DNA of 64,000 nucleotides, taken from the NCBI GenBank assembly GCA_949296575.1, contig CASFPE010000035.1:186001-250000 (forward strand), written 5' to 3'. Under the pieces are notes generated by a model. It was not told the origin of the DNA, did not search any database, and worked only from the letters and a program-made list of their open reading frames with translations. The position numbers were made by a program, and so were the translations under genes. Every line of letters begins with the position of its first letter. The stretch's first letter is position 1. The stretch comes from an uncultured Bacteroides sp. (lineage in GTDB: Bacteria; Bacteroidota; Bacteroidia; Bacteroidales; Bacteroidaceae). Of this stretch, positions 44,774 to 54,034 are shown piece after piece.

Positions 44774-45460
44774 ATGAACATCCCACCGGTTACCAAAAAC
44801 CTCATCATCATAAACATCTTGTTTTTCTTTGGCGCACTTGTCGGTGAAAGGCAAGGAATAAACTTGGACGACTATTTAGGATTGCACTTTTTCTTGGCCA
44901 GCGACTTCAATTTGGCACAATTTTTCACCTACATGTTCATGCATGCCAATTTTTCGCACATATTCTTCAATATGTTCGCCTTGTACATGTTTGGACGCAT
45001 CCTGGAGCAAGTGTGGGGACCAAAACGTTTCCTTTTCTATTATATATTATGCGGAGTAGGAGCCGGACTCATACAAGAAGGCGTGCAATACATCCATTAC
45101 GCTTTGGAATTGTCGGCCTACGACAGGGTAAACCTCGGAGGAGGAATGATCATCCCCATGGAAACTTACCTGAACATGATGAACACGGTAGGGGCATCCG
45201 GCGCCATATACGGCATTCTTCTGGCTTTTGGAATGCTGTTTCCCAACGAAAGGCTTTTCATCTTCCCATTGCCGATGCCGATAAAAGCCAAATACTTCGT
45301 CATCGGATACGCCGTTTTGGAATTAGCTTTAGGCATCAGCAACAATGCCAGCAACAACGTGGCGCACTTCGCCCATTTAGGCGGCATGCTGTTTGGCTTC
45401 ATCTTGATTATGTATTGGAAAAAGAAAGGAAGGGACAACAATGGGACATATTATTACTGA
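44774..45460 (+). CDS. Rhomboid family intramembrane serine protease
   Basis: 228 residues, six predicted membrane helices. The catalytic dyad is present: Ser in GASGAIYGI (helix 4) and His in VAHFAHLGGMLFG (helix 6). The L1 loop has HANFSHIFFNMFALYMFG, the family's second signature. Rhomboids cut membrane proteins within the bilayer; bacterial substrates are mostly unknown. First of four overlapping or closely spaced genes; the next rhomboid overlaps its end by 20 bp. Confidence 0.93.
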   Translation: MNIPPVTKNLIIINILFFFGALVGERQGINLDDYLGLHFFLASDFNLAQFFTYMFMHANFSHIFFNMFALYMFGRILEQVWGPKRFLFYYILCGVGAGLIQEGVQYIHYALELSAYDRVNLGGGMIIPMETYLNMMNTVGASGAIYGILLAFGMLFPNERLFIFPLPMPIKAKYFVIGYAVLELALGISNNASNNVAHFAHLGGMLFGFILIMYWKKKGRDNNGTYYY

Positions 45461-46340
45461 TATCAAGGAAAACTTCAGGAAAGGCGACATCTACTTGAAA
45501 TTCATCTATGTTAATGTTGCCGCATTCATCTTCACGTCGCTCCTGGGCATCGGGTTCATGTTGTTCAACCGCAGTGCCTCCCATCTCCTTTCATTCTTTG
45601 AACTGCCTGCATCATTTTCCCGGTTCATCCTCCAGCCTTGGAGCCTCATCACTTACATGTTCATGCATGCCGATGTCCTGCACATCCTTTTCAACATGCT
45701 ATGGTTGTATTGGTTCGGGAAAATATTCCTGTGTTTTTTCTCGGCACGCCATTTCCGTGGCCTGTACATTTTAGGAGGGCTTTGCGGAGGATTGCTCTAC
45801 ATGGTTGCTTACAACATTTTCCCTTATTTCAGTTACTCCGTAGGAGTGTCTATGCTGTTAGGAGCATCCGCCTCCGTCTTGGCCATCGTCATTGCCGCAG
45901 CTTACCGCGAGCCGAATTATGCCATCAGCCTGCTGTTTTTCGGCAACATCAAGCTGAAGTATTTCGCGCTAATCATGGTAGCCACAGACTTGCTGATGAT
46001 GACCGGCGGAAATGCAGGCGGGCATATCGCACATTTAGGAGGCGCTTTGGCAGGGCTTTGGTTTGCGTCCGCCTTAAGCAAGGGACACGACATCACGTCT
46101 TGGCTCAACCGTGCCATCGACTGGTGCGGATTTTTTTTCAACCGGAAAGGAACCGGCCAAAGGAAAAAACCAAAAATGAAAGTGCATTATGGCAACCGCA
46201 CCCAAGATTATGACTACAATGCCCAAAAGAAAAGGCAGTCTGACGAAATAGACCGCATCCTCGAAAAGCTGAAGAAATCAGGATACGAAAGCCTTACGGC
46301 AGAAGAAAAGAAAAAACTGTTTGAGGCCAGCAACAAATGA
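45441..46340 (+). CDS. Second rhomboid family protease with cytosolic tail
   Basis: 299 residues: a rhomboid core with HADVLHILFNMLWLYWFG, Ser in GASASVLAI and His in GGHIAHLGGALAG, then an extra C-terminal cytosolic tail of about 80 residues. The tail is basic and ends in a helical DEIDRILEKLKKSGYESL motif, common in Bacteroidetes rhomboids. The catalytic loop is GASAS instead of the usual GASGx, so the residue after Ser is Ala plus Ser. Activity is probable but not certain. Overlaps the upstream gene by 20 bp and the next by four (ATGA). Confidence 0.9.
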   Translation: MGHIITDIKENFRKGDIYLKFIYVNVAAFIFTSLLGIGFMLFNRSASHLLSFFELPASFSRFILQPWSLITYMFMHADVLHILFNMLWLYWFGKIFLCFFSARHFRGLYILGGLCGGLLYMVAYNIFPYFSYSVGVSMLLGASASVLAIVIAAAYREPNYAISLLFFGNIKLKYFALIMVATDLLMMTGGNAGGHIAHLGGALAGLWFASALSKGHDITSWLNRAIDWCGFFFNRKGTGQRKKPKMKVHYGNRTQDYDYNAQKKRQSDEIDRILEKLKKSGYESLTAEEKKKLFEASNK

Positions 46341-47443
46341 AATTCATCAGCCATTTCTTTACCTTCATGCTCTCAACTATCAACTTGTTTCTCGCCATCT
46401 TGATGGCAGCAAGTGCCTTCAGCCCATACATCGACCCAACAAAACATCCTGTACTGGCATGCTTCGGACTTACATTCCCTGTATTCTTTCTTCTAAACCT
46501 GCTTTTCATTGTCTTTTGGATTTTCTTCAAAAAAAGGTATGCCTTGATTTCCCTCCTCGCATTCCTGGCCTGCGGCCATGCCGTCCGCATCTGCTGTCCT
46601 TTGAACATGCACAAAGAAACACCGCCTGAAAGTTTCAAACTTCTATCATACAATGTTATGGCATTTGCCAACGACATCAAGCACACTCAAGAAAGCCCTA
46701 ACCCAGTATTAGCATACTTGTTGGAAAGCGATGCCGACATCATCTGCATCCAAGAATTCATCGAAGGCAGCAACAAATACCAATTGCGGAAAGCCGACAT
46801 CCACAAAGCGTTGAAAGACTACCCTTACAGGACCTACCAACATATCGGGACCAACACCAACGGACTGGCCTGCTATTCACGCTTTCCCATCCTTTCGCAA
46901 CAGCCCATCCCCTACGAAAGCCTTTACAACGGCTCTGCCATGTACCAATTAAACATCAACGGAGACACGGTGGTCATCATCAACAACCACTTGGAATCTA
47001 ACAAACTGACCATCCAAGACAAAAAAATATATGTAGACATGATCAAAGACCCGAAAAAGGAGAAAGTGAAAGAAGGCACGCGCCTCATCATCTCCAAACT
47101 GGCACAAGCCGGAGCCATACGGGCGCAACAAGCCAAAATCATCTCGCATTTGTCCGATTCATTAAAACAAATTGGCCGCACTTTCATCATCTGCGGAGAT
47201 TTCAATGACACGCCCATTTCTTACACTTACCGGAAAATATCCGAGGGCCTAAACGACGCTTTCGTGCAATCCGGCAACGGCATGGGCATTTCTTACAACC
47301 AGAAAGGATTCTATTTCCGAATAGACAACATCCTTTTAAGCAAAAACCTGGAGGCATACCATTGTGAAGTGAACAACAGCATCAAGGATTCCGACCATTA
47401 CCCGATCCTGTGCCACATCGCCTACCGAACCAATGAACAATAA
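46337..47443 (+). CDS. Membrane-anchored endonuclease/exonuclease/phosphatase family protein
   Basis: 368 residues. Three N-terminal membrane helices (about 5-30, 40-62, 68-85) anchor an EEP domain facing outward or inward. The EEP motifs are LLSYNVMAF, CIQEFIE (metal Glu), NNHLES, CGDFNDTP and SDHYPI (catalytic His). Family members hydrolyse phosphodiesters in nucleic acids, lipids or sugar phosphates; the substrate is not known. Translationally coupled to the second rhomboid. Confidence 0.88.
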   Translation: MKFISHFFTFMLSTINLFLAILMAASAFSPYIDPTKHPVLACFGLTFPVFFLLNLLFIVFWIFFKKRYALISLLAFLACGHAVRICCPLNMHKETPPESFKLLSYNVMAFANDIKHTQESPNPVLAYLLESDADIICIQEFIEGSNKYQLRKADIHKALKDYPYRTYQHIGTNTNGLACYSRFPILSQQPIPYESLYNGSAMYQLNINGDTVVIINNHLESNKLTIQDKKIYVDMIKDPKKEKVKEGTRLIISKLAQAGAIRAQQAKIISHLSDSLKQIGRTFIICGDFNDTPISYTYRKISEGLNDAFVQSGNGMGISYNQKGFYFRIDNILLSKNLEAYHCEVNNSIKDSDHYPILCHIAYRTNEQ

Positions 47444-47461
47444 ACTCTTAAACCCGATATT

Positions 47462-49558
47462 ATGAACATCAAAAACATCTCATTCATTTCATTATTAACC
47501 ACAAGCCTTATGATTTGCGCATGTTCCACTAAAAACGAAACCAACCCGTTCTTTTCCGAATTCAATGCCCCTTACGGCGCACCGCCATTCGACCAAATCA
47601 AAACAGAACACTATGAACCCGCCGTACGGAAAGGGATCGAGGAACAAAACCAAGAGATAGAACGCATCGCCAACAACCCTAAAACACCCGACTTCGACAA
47701 TACTGTGGCAGCATTGGACAATAGCGGCAAAACCTTAGCAAGAGTCACCAGCGTGTTGTACAACCTTGCAAGCGCAGAAACCAACGATTCATTGACAGCA
47801 CTGTTCATGCAATTGGCGCCTGCCCTTTCCGAACATCAAGACAATGTTTACCTGAACAGCCAACTCTTCGCACGGATTGACCATATACACGAACAAGCAC
47901 AAAAAGATCCGTCCCTCCTCAACCGGGAACAGCAACGCCTGCTCGACAAATATTACAAAAACTTCATCCGGTCAGGCTCGGCCCTGCAACAGGAACAACA
48001 AGAACGATTGAAAAGCATCAACAAAAGACTATCTGAACTCTCTATCCAATATGAAAACAATGTTTTGACAGAAAACAACCGGTACCAACTCATCGTTGAA
48101 AACGAAAACGAATTAGACGGCATGCCGGAATGGGCAAAGAAAGCTGCAAAAGAAGAAGCCGCAAAAGCCGGACACGACGGCAAATGGATGTTCACCCTGC
48201 GCAGTGCGAGCTTCCTTCCTGCCATGCAATATGCCAACCGCAACATCCGAAAGCAATTATACACCGCTTACACCAATCGGTGCAACCATAACGACTCCAC
48301 CGACAACAAAAACATCCTGAAAGAGATAGTCGCACTGCGATTAGAGAAAGCCCGCCTTTTGGGGTTCAGCAGCTACGCAGACTTCATATTGGACGAGAAC
48401 ATGGCCAAAAACGCTGCCACCGTGAATCCATTCCTGAACCAGCTTTGGGAACATGCTTTGCCTAAAGCCAAAGAAGAAGCCCAAGAGTTGCAGGCCATCA
48501 TGAACGAATCAACCCCCGGACTGCAATTAGAAGCATGGGACTGGTGGTATTACACCGAAAAACTTCGGGAAAAGAAATACAATTTGAACGAAGACGAGCT
48601 GAAACCTTATTTCAAACTCGAAAATGTAAGAAACGGAGTTTTTGCCGTTGCCAACAAACTCTACGGCATTACTCTGAACGAAATACACAATGTCCCCGTC
48701 TATCATCCCGACGTAAAAGTGTTTGAAGTGAAGGACACAGACGGAAGTTTCTTGGGATTGTTCTATGCAGACTATTTCCCTCGCGCCGGCAAACAAAGCG
48801 GAGCTTGGATGAGCAATTACCGCGAACAAAAGGAAGGCGTGCGCCCGCTCATCTGCAATGTAGCCAGCTTCACCCCGCCTGTCGGCGACACACCTTCCCT
48901 CTTGACACTTGAAGAAGTGAAAACCATGTTCCATGAATTCGGGCATGCGCTCCATGGCATGCTTTCGCAATGCCAATACGCCGGGACATCCGGCACAAAT
49001 GTCGCCCGCGATTTCGTGGAACTGCCTTCGCAAATCATGGAACATTGGGCAACAGAACCCGAAGTGTTGAAAATGTACGCCCGGCATTACCTGACCAACG
49101 AAACCATCCCCAATTCCTTAATCGAAAGAATACAGAAACAGGACACCTTCAACCAAGGATTCATGACCACAGAATTATTAGCAGCAGCCATCCTCGACAT
49201 GCAACTGCACCAAACCACCGATGTTTCCGATTTAAACATCAATGCTTTCGAGCAACAAGTCATCCGGCAATTAGGACTTATCCCGCAAATAGGGCCACGA
49301 TACCGCCTCACTTATTTCACCCACATCACTGGAGGATATGCAGCCGGATATTACGGTTACTTATGGGCAAATGTGCTGGATGCCGATGCATTCGAGATGT
49401 TCAAGGAAAATGGTTTGTTCGACCCGCAAACATCTTCTTCTTTCCGCAAAAACATCTTGGAAAAAGGCGATTCTGAAGCCCCGACGGACTTATACAGAAA
49501 TTTCCGTGGCGCAATGCCTACCATAGAACCTCTGCTAAAAAATCTGGGAATGCGATGA
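47462..49558 (+). CDS. dcp: M3 family zinc metallopeptidase (dipeptidyl carboxypeptidase-like), lipoprotein
   Basis: 698 residues. The signal peptide ends MICAC, a lipobox with Cys21 as lipidation site. The helical M3 fold carries the zinc motif TMFHEFGHALHGML (about residues 490-503) with the second Glu further on. The length and RYRLTYFTHITGGYAAGYYGY segment match peptidyl-dipeptidase Dcp/oligopeptidase A. It would trim peptides in the periplasm or at the surface. Last gene of the rhomboid operon (18-bp gap), followed by a terminator. Confidence 0.93.
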   Translation: MNIKNISFISLLTTSLMICACSTKNETNPFFSEFNAPYGAPPFDQIKTEHYEPAVRKGIEEQNQEIERIANNPKTPDFDNTVAALDNSGKTLARVTSVLYNLASAETNDSLTALFMQLAPALSEHQDNVYLNSQLFARIDHIHEQAQKDPSLLNREQQRLLDKYYKNFIRSGSALQQEQQERLKSINKRLSELSIQYENNVLTENNRYQLIVENENELDGMPEWAKKAAKEEAAKAGHDGKWMFTLRSASFLPAMQYANRNIRKQLYTAYTNRCNHNDSTDNKNILKEIVALRLEKARLLGFSSYADFILDENMAKNAATVNPFLNQLWEHALPKAKEEAQELQAIMNESTPGLQLEAWDWWYYTEKLREKKYNLNEDELKPYFKLENVRNGVFAVANKLYGITLNEIHNVPVYHPDVKVFEVKDTDGSFLGLFYADYFPRAGKQSGAWMSNYREQKEGVRPLICNVASFTPPVGDTPSLLTLEEVKTMFHEFGHALHGMLSQCQYAGTSGTNVARDFVELPSQIMEHWATEPEVLKMYARHYLTNETIPNSLIERIQKQDTFNQGFMTTELLAAAILDMQLHQTTDVSDLNINAFEQQVIRQLGLIPQIGPRYRLTYFTHITGGYAAGYYGYLWANVLDADAFEMFKENGLFDPQTSSSFRKNILEKGDSEAPTDLYRNFRGAMPTIEPLLKNLGMR

Positions 49559-49569
49559 GCCGCAATTGA

Positions 49570-49624
49570 AAAACGCATTTTGGATGGCAGGAACCATGTT
49601 CGCTGTCCAAAATGCGTTTTAAGC
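49570..49624 (+). terminator. Terminator of the rhomboid/M3 operon
   Basis: AAAACGCATTTTGGA and TCCAAAATGCGTTTT pair over 15 bp; the right arm ends in T residues. Confidence 0.75.
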
Positions 49625-49668
49625 TTCAAATATTTACCCCACTTCCTATTTAAAAATGAAAAAAAGGC

Positions 49669-49676
49669 TATATTTG
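49669..49676 (+). promoter_or_regulatory. -7 promoter box of secDF
   Basis: TATATTTG, 56 bases before the secDF ATG. Confidence 0.55.
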
Positions 49677-49731
49677 CAGCCTTGTAGCGAATTGCATCTA
49701 ATTAAACATGTAATATAAATTTCGTAGTAAA

Positions 49732-52700
49732 ATGCAAAACAAAGGATTTGTAAAAGTTTTTGCGGTACTGCTCACGCTGGTATGCGTGTTTTACCTGTCC
49801 TTCTCGTTCGTGACCCGTTACCACATGAACAAAGCGAAGGAAGACCCTCAGGGAGAAACACACTACTTGGATTCAGTAATGAATGAAAAAGTATGGTTAG
49901 GCAGCTACACGCTCAAACAATGTCGTGAGATGGAAATTGGTCTGGGTCTTGACCTTAAAGGTGGTATGAACGTGATTCTTGAAGTTTCCGTGCCGGATGT
50001 CGTCAGGGCATTAGCCGACCACAAGACCGACGAAGCTTTCAACAAAGCGCTCAATGCTGCCGCCTTGCAGCAAACCACCAGCCAAGAAGATTTCATCACC
50101 CTCTTTATCAACGAATACCACAAAGAGGCACCGGGTGCGAAACTTGCTGAATTGTTTGCCACCCAACAGCTGAAAGACAAGATCAACCAGCAAACTTCAG
50201 ACCAAGATGTTGAGAAGGTGCTTCGTGAAGAAGTAAAAGCCGCTGTCGAGAATTCTTACAACGTGTTGCGCACACGTATCGACCGTTTCGGCGTGGTGCA
50301 GCCCAATATCCAAACTCTGGAAGACCGGATGGGACGCATCATGATTGAACTTCCGGGCATCAAAGAGCCGGAACGCGTCAGGAAATTGCTGCAAGGTTCC
50401 GCCAACCTCGAGTTTTGGGAGACTTATTCTGCCAGCGAAGTGCTGCCGTTCCTGTCTGTAGCCGACAACAAGTTGCGCACCATTTTGGAGGCCAACGATT
50501 CCACAGCCACCGAACCAGAAGCAAAAGAAGAAGAAGTTTTGGCAGAAGCACCGGCCATGAACGCCACCGACAGCCTTGCCGCAGTATTGAAAGGCGAAGA
50601 AGCGACCGTTGACCAAAACGCTTTGGCCGAACAAGCCAAAAAGGAACATCCGCTTGCTTCCATCCTGCAATTCAACACATCCGGCGCAGGCCCTGTCATC
50701 GGTTATGCGCATTACACGGATACGACGGCCATCAACCGCTATCTTGCCATGAAAGAAATCAAAGCCGAACTGCCGCACGACCTGCAACTGAAATGGGGCG
50801 TAAAAGCAGCCGAGTTCGACAAGAAAGCGCAGATATTTGAATTGTATGCCATCCGCGTCACCGAGCGCAACGGGAAAGCACCGCTGGAAGGCGACGTAGT
50901 GGTCAGCGCAAGCGATGATTATGACCAATATGGCAAACCATCCGTCAGCATGTCCATGAACTCTGACGGCGCACGCCGTTGGGCATTGCTCACCAAACAG
51001 AATATCGGCAAGTCCATTGCCATTGTGCTGGACGGCTATGTTTATTCCGCACCGAACGTCATCAACGAAATCACCGGCGGAAACTCGCAAATCACCGGCA
51101 ACTTCACGCCGGAAGAAGCAAAAGACTTGGCCAATGTGTTGCGGTCCGGCAAGATGCCTGCCCCGGCACACATCGTGCAGGAAGACATCATCGGCCCCTC
51201 TCTCGGGCAGGCATCCATCAATCAAGGCATCGTGTCGTTCATCGTGGCATTGATTCTTTTGATGGTTTACATGTGCGCCCTGTACGGGTTCATCCCCGGA
51301 ATGGTTGCCAACTTTGCGCTGATTGTCAACTTCTTCTTCACATTGGGCATCCTGACTTCATTCCAAGCTGCGCTCACCATGTCCGGCATTGCCGGTATCG
51401 TGTTGTCATTAGGCATGGCCGTCGATGCCAACGTGTTGATTTATGAACGCACCAAGGAGGAACTGCGGGCAGGAAAAACCGTGAAAGCCGCACTGAAAGA
51501 CGGTTACACCAACGCATTCTCTGCCATCTTCGACTCCAACTTGACCTCTATCATCACCGGTGTCATCCTGTTCTACTTCGGCACAGGCCCCATCCGCGGT
51601 TTTGCCACCACGCTGATCATCGGTATCCTCTGCTCGTTCTTCACGGCAGTGTTCCTTACCCGCTTGGTTTACGAACACTTCATGAACAAAGACAAGTGGC
51701 TGAACCTGACGTTCGTCACCCCGTTCTCCAAAAAGTTCTTCGTAAGCCCGCACTTCAACTTCATGGGACACAACAAGAAATACTTCCTCATCTTGGGAGC
51801 CGTTCTTGCCATCTGTTTCATCTCGTTCGGCGTGCGCGGGCTGAGCAAAGGCATCGACTTCACGGGCGGACGCAACTTTGTGGTGCAGTTCGAGAACCAT
51901 GTGCAACCGGAACAAGTGGAACAATTGCTGGTGGATGAATTGGACAAGATGACCGATGAAAGGGTCGCAGTATCCGCCATCGCTTTGGGAACGGACGGAA
52001 AGACCATCCGCATCAGCACCAACTACCGCATCCATGAGAACTCGCAAACGGTAGATGCCGAAATCGAGGAATTCCTCTACAATGCATTGAAGCCGTTGCT
52101 CACGGACAACATTCCTTTGGAAGTGTTCATCGACCGCGACAATTACACGGGCGGAAGCATCATCAGTTCGCAGAAAGTGGGTCCGAGCGTGGCCGACGAC
52201 ATTACGGTTTCCGCCATTTGGTCTGTCATTCTCTCGCTGATTGCCATTGGCTTGTACATCTTGGCGCGTTTCCGCAACATCGCGTTCAGTATCGGTTCCG
52301 TGGCAGCATTGACGACCGATGCCCTGCTCATCATCGGAGCTTACTCGTTGTTCTGGGGCATCCTGCCGTTCTCCATGGAAATCGACCAGACATTCATCGG
52401 CGCCATCCTGACGGCCATCGGATACTCCATCAACGACAAAGTGGTCATCTTCGACCGTGTACGCGAATTCTTGCACCTCTATCCCAAGCGCAACCGCAAG
52501 CAACTGTTCAATGATTCTTTGAACACCACCTTGTCGCGTACGTTGAACACAGGAACCAGCACGTTGATCGTGTTGCTGTGTATCTTCTTCCTTGGCGGCG
52601 AGTCCATCCGGAGTTTCTCGTTTGCCATGATATTAGGCGTGGTCATCGGCACGTTCTCATCCCTGTTCGTGGCTTCTCCTATCGCATTCCTGCTCATCAG

Positions 52701-52776
52701 CAAGAAAGGCGAAAAGCCAGCTTCCGAACCGGCGGTGGCTACCGGAAAAACCGTCACGGCCAACGCCAATGCTTAA
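49732..52776 (+). CDS. secDF: Protein translocase subunit SecDF (fused)
   Basis: 1014-residue RND-type accessory of the SecYEG channel, using the proton gradient to pull exported proteins out. The SecD half has a first TM (about 8-26), LDLKGGMNVILEV, a large periplasmic domain and TM 2-6 with GMAVDANVLIYERTKEELR. The SecF half starts near residue 680 with IDFTGGRNFVVQF and has DKVVIFDRVREFL. The fused arrangement is normal for Bacteroidetes. An acidic, Ala-rich insert lies near residues 255-295. Monocistronic: own promoter and strong terminator. Confidence 0.97.
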   Translation: MQNKGFVKVFAVLLTLVCVFYLSFSFVTRYHMNKAKEDPQGETHYLDSVMNEKVWLGSYTLKQCREMEIGLGLDLKGGMNVILEVSVPDVVRALADHKTDEAFNKALNAAALQQTTSQEDFITLFINEYHKEAPGAKLAELFATQQLKDKINQQTSDQDVEKVLREEVKAAVENSYNVLRTRIDRFGVVQPNIQTLEDRMGRIMIELPGIKEPERVRKLLQGSANLEFWETYSASEVLPFLSVADNKLRTILEANDSTATEPEAKEEEVLAEAPAMNATDSLAAVLKGEEATVDQNALAEQAKKEHPLASILQFNTSGAGPVIGYAHYTDTTAINRYLAMKEIKAELPHDLQLKWGVKAAEFDKKAQIFELYAIRVTERNGKAPLEGDVVVSASDDYDQYGKPSVSMSMNSDGARRWALLTKQNIGKSIAIVLDGYVYSAPNVINEITGGNSQITGNFTPEEAKDLANVLRSGKMPAPAHIVQEDIIGPSLGQASINQGIVSFIVALILLMVYMCALYGFIPGMVANFALIVNFFFTLGILTSFQAALTMSGIAGIVLSLGMAVDANVLIYERTKEELRAGKTVKAALKDGYTNAFSAIFDSNLTSIITGVILFYFGTGPIRGFATTLIIGILCSFFTAVFLTRLVYEHFMNKDKWLNLTFVTPFSKKFFVSPHFNFMGHNKKYFLILGAVLAICFISFGVRGLSKGIDFTGGRNFVVQFENHVQPEQVEQLLVDELDKMTDERVAVSAIALGTDGKTIRISTNYRIHENSQTVDAEIEEFLYNALKPLLTDNIPLEVFIDRDNYTGGSIISSQKVGPSVADDITVSAIWSVILSLIAIGLYILARFRNIAFSIGSVAALTTDALLIIGAYSLFWGILPFSMEIDQTFIGAILTAIGYSINDKVVIFDRVREFLHLYPKRNRKQLFNDSLNTTLSRTLNTGTSTLIVLLCIFFLGGESIRSFSFAMILGVVIGTFSSLFVASPIAFLLISKKGEKPASEPAVATGKTVTANANA

Positions 52777-52796
52777 AAAGACATCCCGCAAGGGAC

Positions 52797-52832
52797 AAAA
52801 AAAGCAGCAGAGCTTTCTCTGCTGCTTTTTTT
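52797..52832. terminator. Bidirectional terminator between secDF and rubredoxin
   Basis: AGCAGCAGAG pairs with CTCTGCTGCT around CTTT, with an A tract on the left and a T tract on the right, so it can act on both convergent transcripts. Confidence 0.88.
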
Positions 52833-52851
52833 ATGCGTGAAAGGGAAACGC

Positions 52852-53016
52852 TCAATCCTCCGAAGGTTCAAAATCTTCTTTCCCTACTCCGCAAAGAGGG
52901 CAAACCCAATCTTCCGGAATATCCTCGAAAGCGGTTCCCGGGGCAATCCCTGATTCCGGGTCTCCCTTTGCCGGGTCATACACATACCCGCACACAGTGC
53001 AAACATACTTTTTCAT
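52852..53016 (-). CDS. Rubredoxin
   Basis: 54-residue one-iron electron carrier. CTVCGY (Cys6, Cys9) and CPLCGV (Cys39, Cys42) bind the iron, with the family's [12 protein letters not shown] and [11 protein letters not shown] segments between. It starts 42 bp after the sirtuin gene on the same strand and is probably co-transcribed. Rubredoxins in anaerobes pass electrons to rubrerythrin or other oxygen and peroxide reductases. Confidence 0.96.
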   Translation of the reverse strand: MKKYVCTVCGYVYDPAKGDPESGIAPGTAFEDIPEDWVCPLCGVGKEDFEPSED

Positions 53017-53058
53017 AATCTATCGCATTATTAAATTAAACATGAAAGCGCATGCGTT

Positions 53059-53778
53059 TCATTGCACGAAACGCTTGTCGCCCAACAATATCTCCCTCAA
53101 TTCATCCATTCCCTCTGAAGCGCCCTTGCGGATGACTGTCACCCGGCATCCCGAAGGCACAACCACCTCGTTCGGGTCAATCAGATAAGCGGGCGTTCCC
53201 GGGCGGACATAGTGCAACAAACCGGCTGCCGGGTAAACATTCAGCGAAGTGCCCACCACCACGAAGCAATCGGCTGCCATCACGGTCTCTGCCGCCACCT
53301 CTATGTTGGGGACAGGCTCCCCGAACCACACGATGAACGGGCGCAACTGCGAGCCGTCGCCTGCCAAGTCGCCCATCTTCACTTCATAAGCTTCCGGCTT
53401 CAGTTCCTTGATGTAACGGGCATCGTTCGGGTCGCGGCTCGAACAAACCTTGGTCAACTCCCCGTGCAGATGGATGACTTTCGTGCTGCCTGCCCGTTCA
53501 TGCAGGTTGTCCACATTCTGCGTCACCACCGTCACATCCATGAACTGCTCCAGCCCGGCAATCACTTCATGCCCATGGTTCGGCTTCACATCCAGCAATT
53601 GCTTCCTCCGTTCGTTATAAAAACGAATGACCAACTCCGGGTCACGGGCATAACCTTCCGGCGTGGCCACTTGCTCCACCGGATAACGTTCCCACAATCC
53701 GCCGGCATCGCGGAAAGTGCTGATGCCGCTTTCCGCGCTCATCCCAGCACCGGTCAGTACAACTAATTTCTTTCTCAT
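53059..53778 (-). CDS. cobB: Sirtuin family NAD-dependent protein deacylase
   Basis: 239 residues. NAD site TGAGMSAESGISTFRD (about 9-24), TQNVDNLHERAG, catalytic His in HLHGEL (about 115), and WFGEPVP. The Tyr-x-x-Arg of class III sirtuins (FYNERR, about 70-75) suggests desuccinylase or demalonylase activity besides deacetylation. The small domain lacks the usual four zinc cysteines: only one Cys is left (KVCSSRD). Cytosolic. Promoter at 53816-53847; rubredoxin follows. Confidence 0.92.
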   Translation of the reverse strand: MRKKLVVLTGAGMSAESGISTFRDAGGLWERYPVEQVATPEGYARDPELVIRFYNERRKQLLDVKPNHGHEVIAGLEQFMDVTVVTQNVDNLHERAGSTKVIHLHGELTKVCSSRDPNDARYIKELKPEAYEVKMGDLAGDGSQLRPFIVWFGEPVPNIEVAAETVMAADCFVVVGTSLNVYPAAGLLHYVRPGTPAYLIDPNEVVVPSGCRVTVIRKGASEGMDELREILLGDKRFVQ

Positions 53779-53815
53779 GGCAAAAACCTTTTAATGTTCC
53801 CGCAAAGCGTAGAGG

Positions 53816-53847
53816 CAAATATAGTGAAAGGTGAGTGCAGAAACAAG
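53816..53847 (-). promoter_or_regulatory. Promoter of the sirtuin-rubredoxin operon
   Basis: On the minus strand CTTG (53844-53847), 20 bases, TATATTTG (53816-53823), 38 bases before the ATG. Confidence 0.6.
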
Positions 53848-53955
53848 TGAAAACGTCGTTTGCCACTTGCCTTTTCCGAACCGCATCCTATATTCGCGAA
53901 AGCAAATATAATAAAAATTAAAACGGCAAAGCCACATCCATTCAAATAAAAAGCC

Positions 53956-53963
53956 TATTTTTG
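53956..53963 (+). promoter_or_regulatory. -7 promoter box of the FKBP operon
   Basis: TATTTTTG, 72 bases before the ATG at 54035. Confidence 0.5.
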
Positions 53964-54034
53964 TGCGTTTCAAAAAAAGGCAGACTTTTATCTGCCTGTA
54001 ACAAAGCGACTTTAAAACCATATTCAACAACAGA

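Noticed and set aside
51409..52503. Minus-strand open frame (364 codons) inside secDF, with a similar one at 50197-51225
   Set aside because: Both are complementary to well-conserved SecDF domains; no start signals or family motifs.
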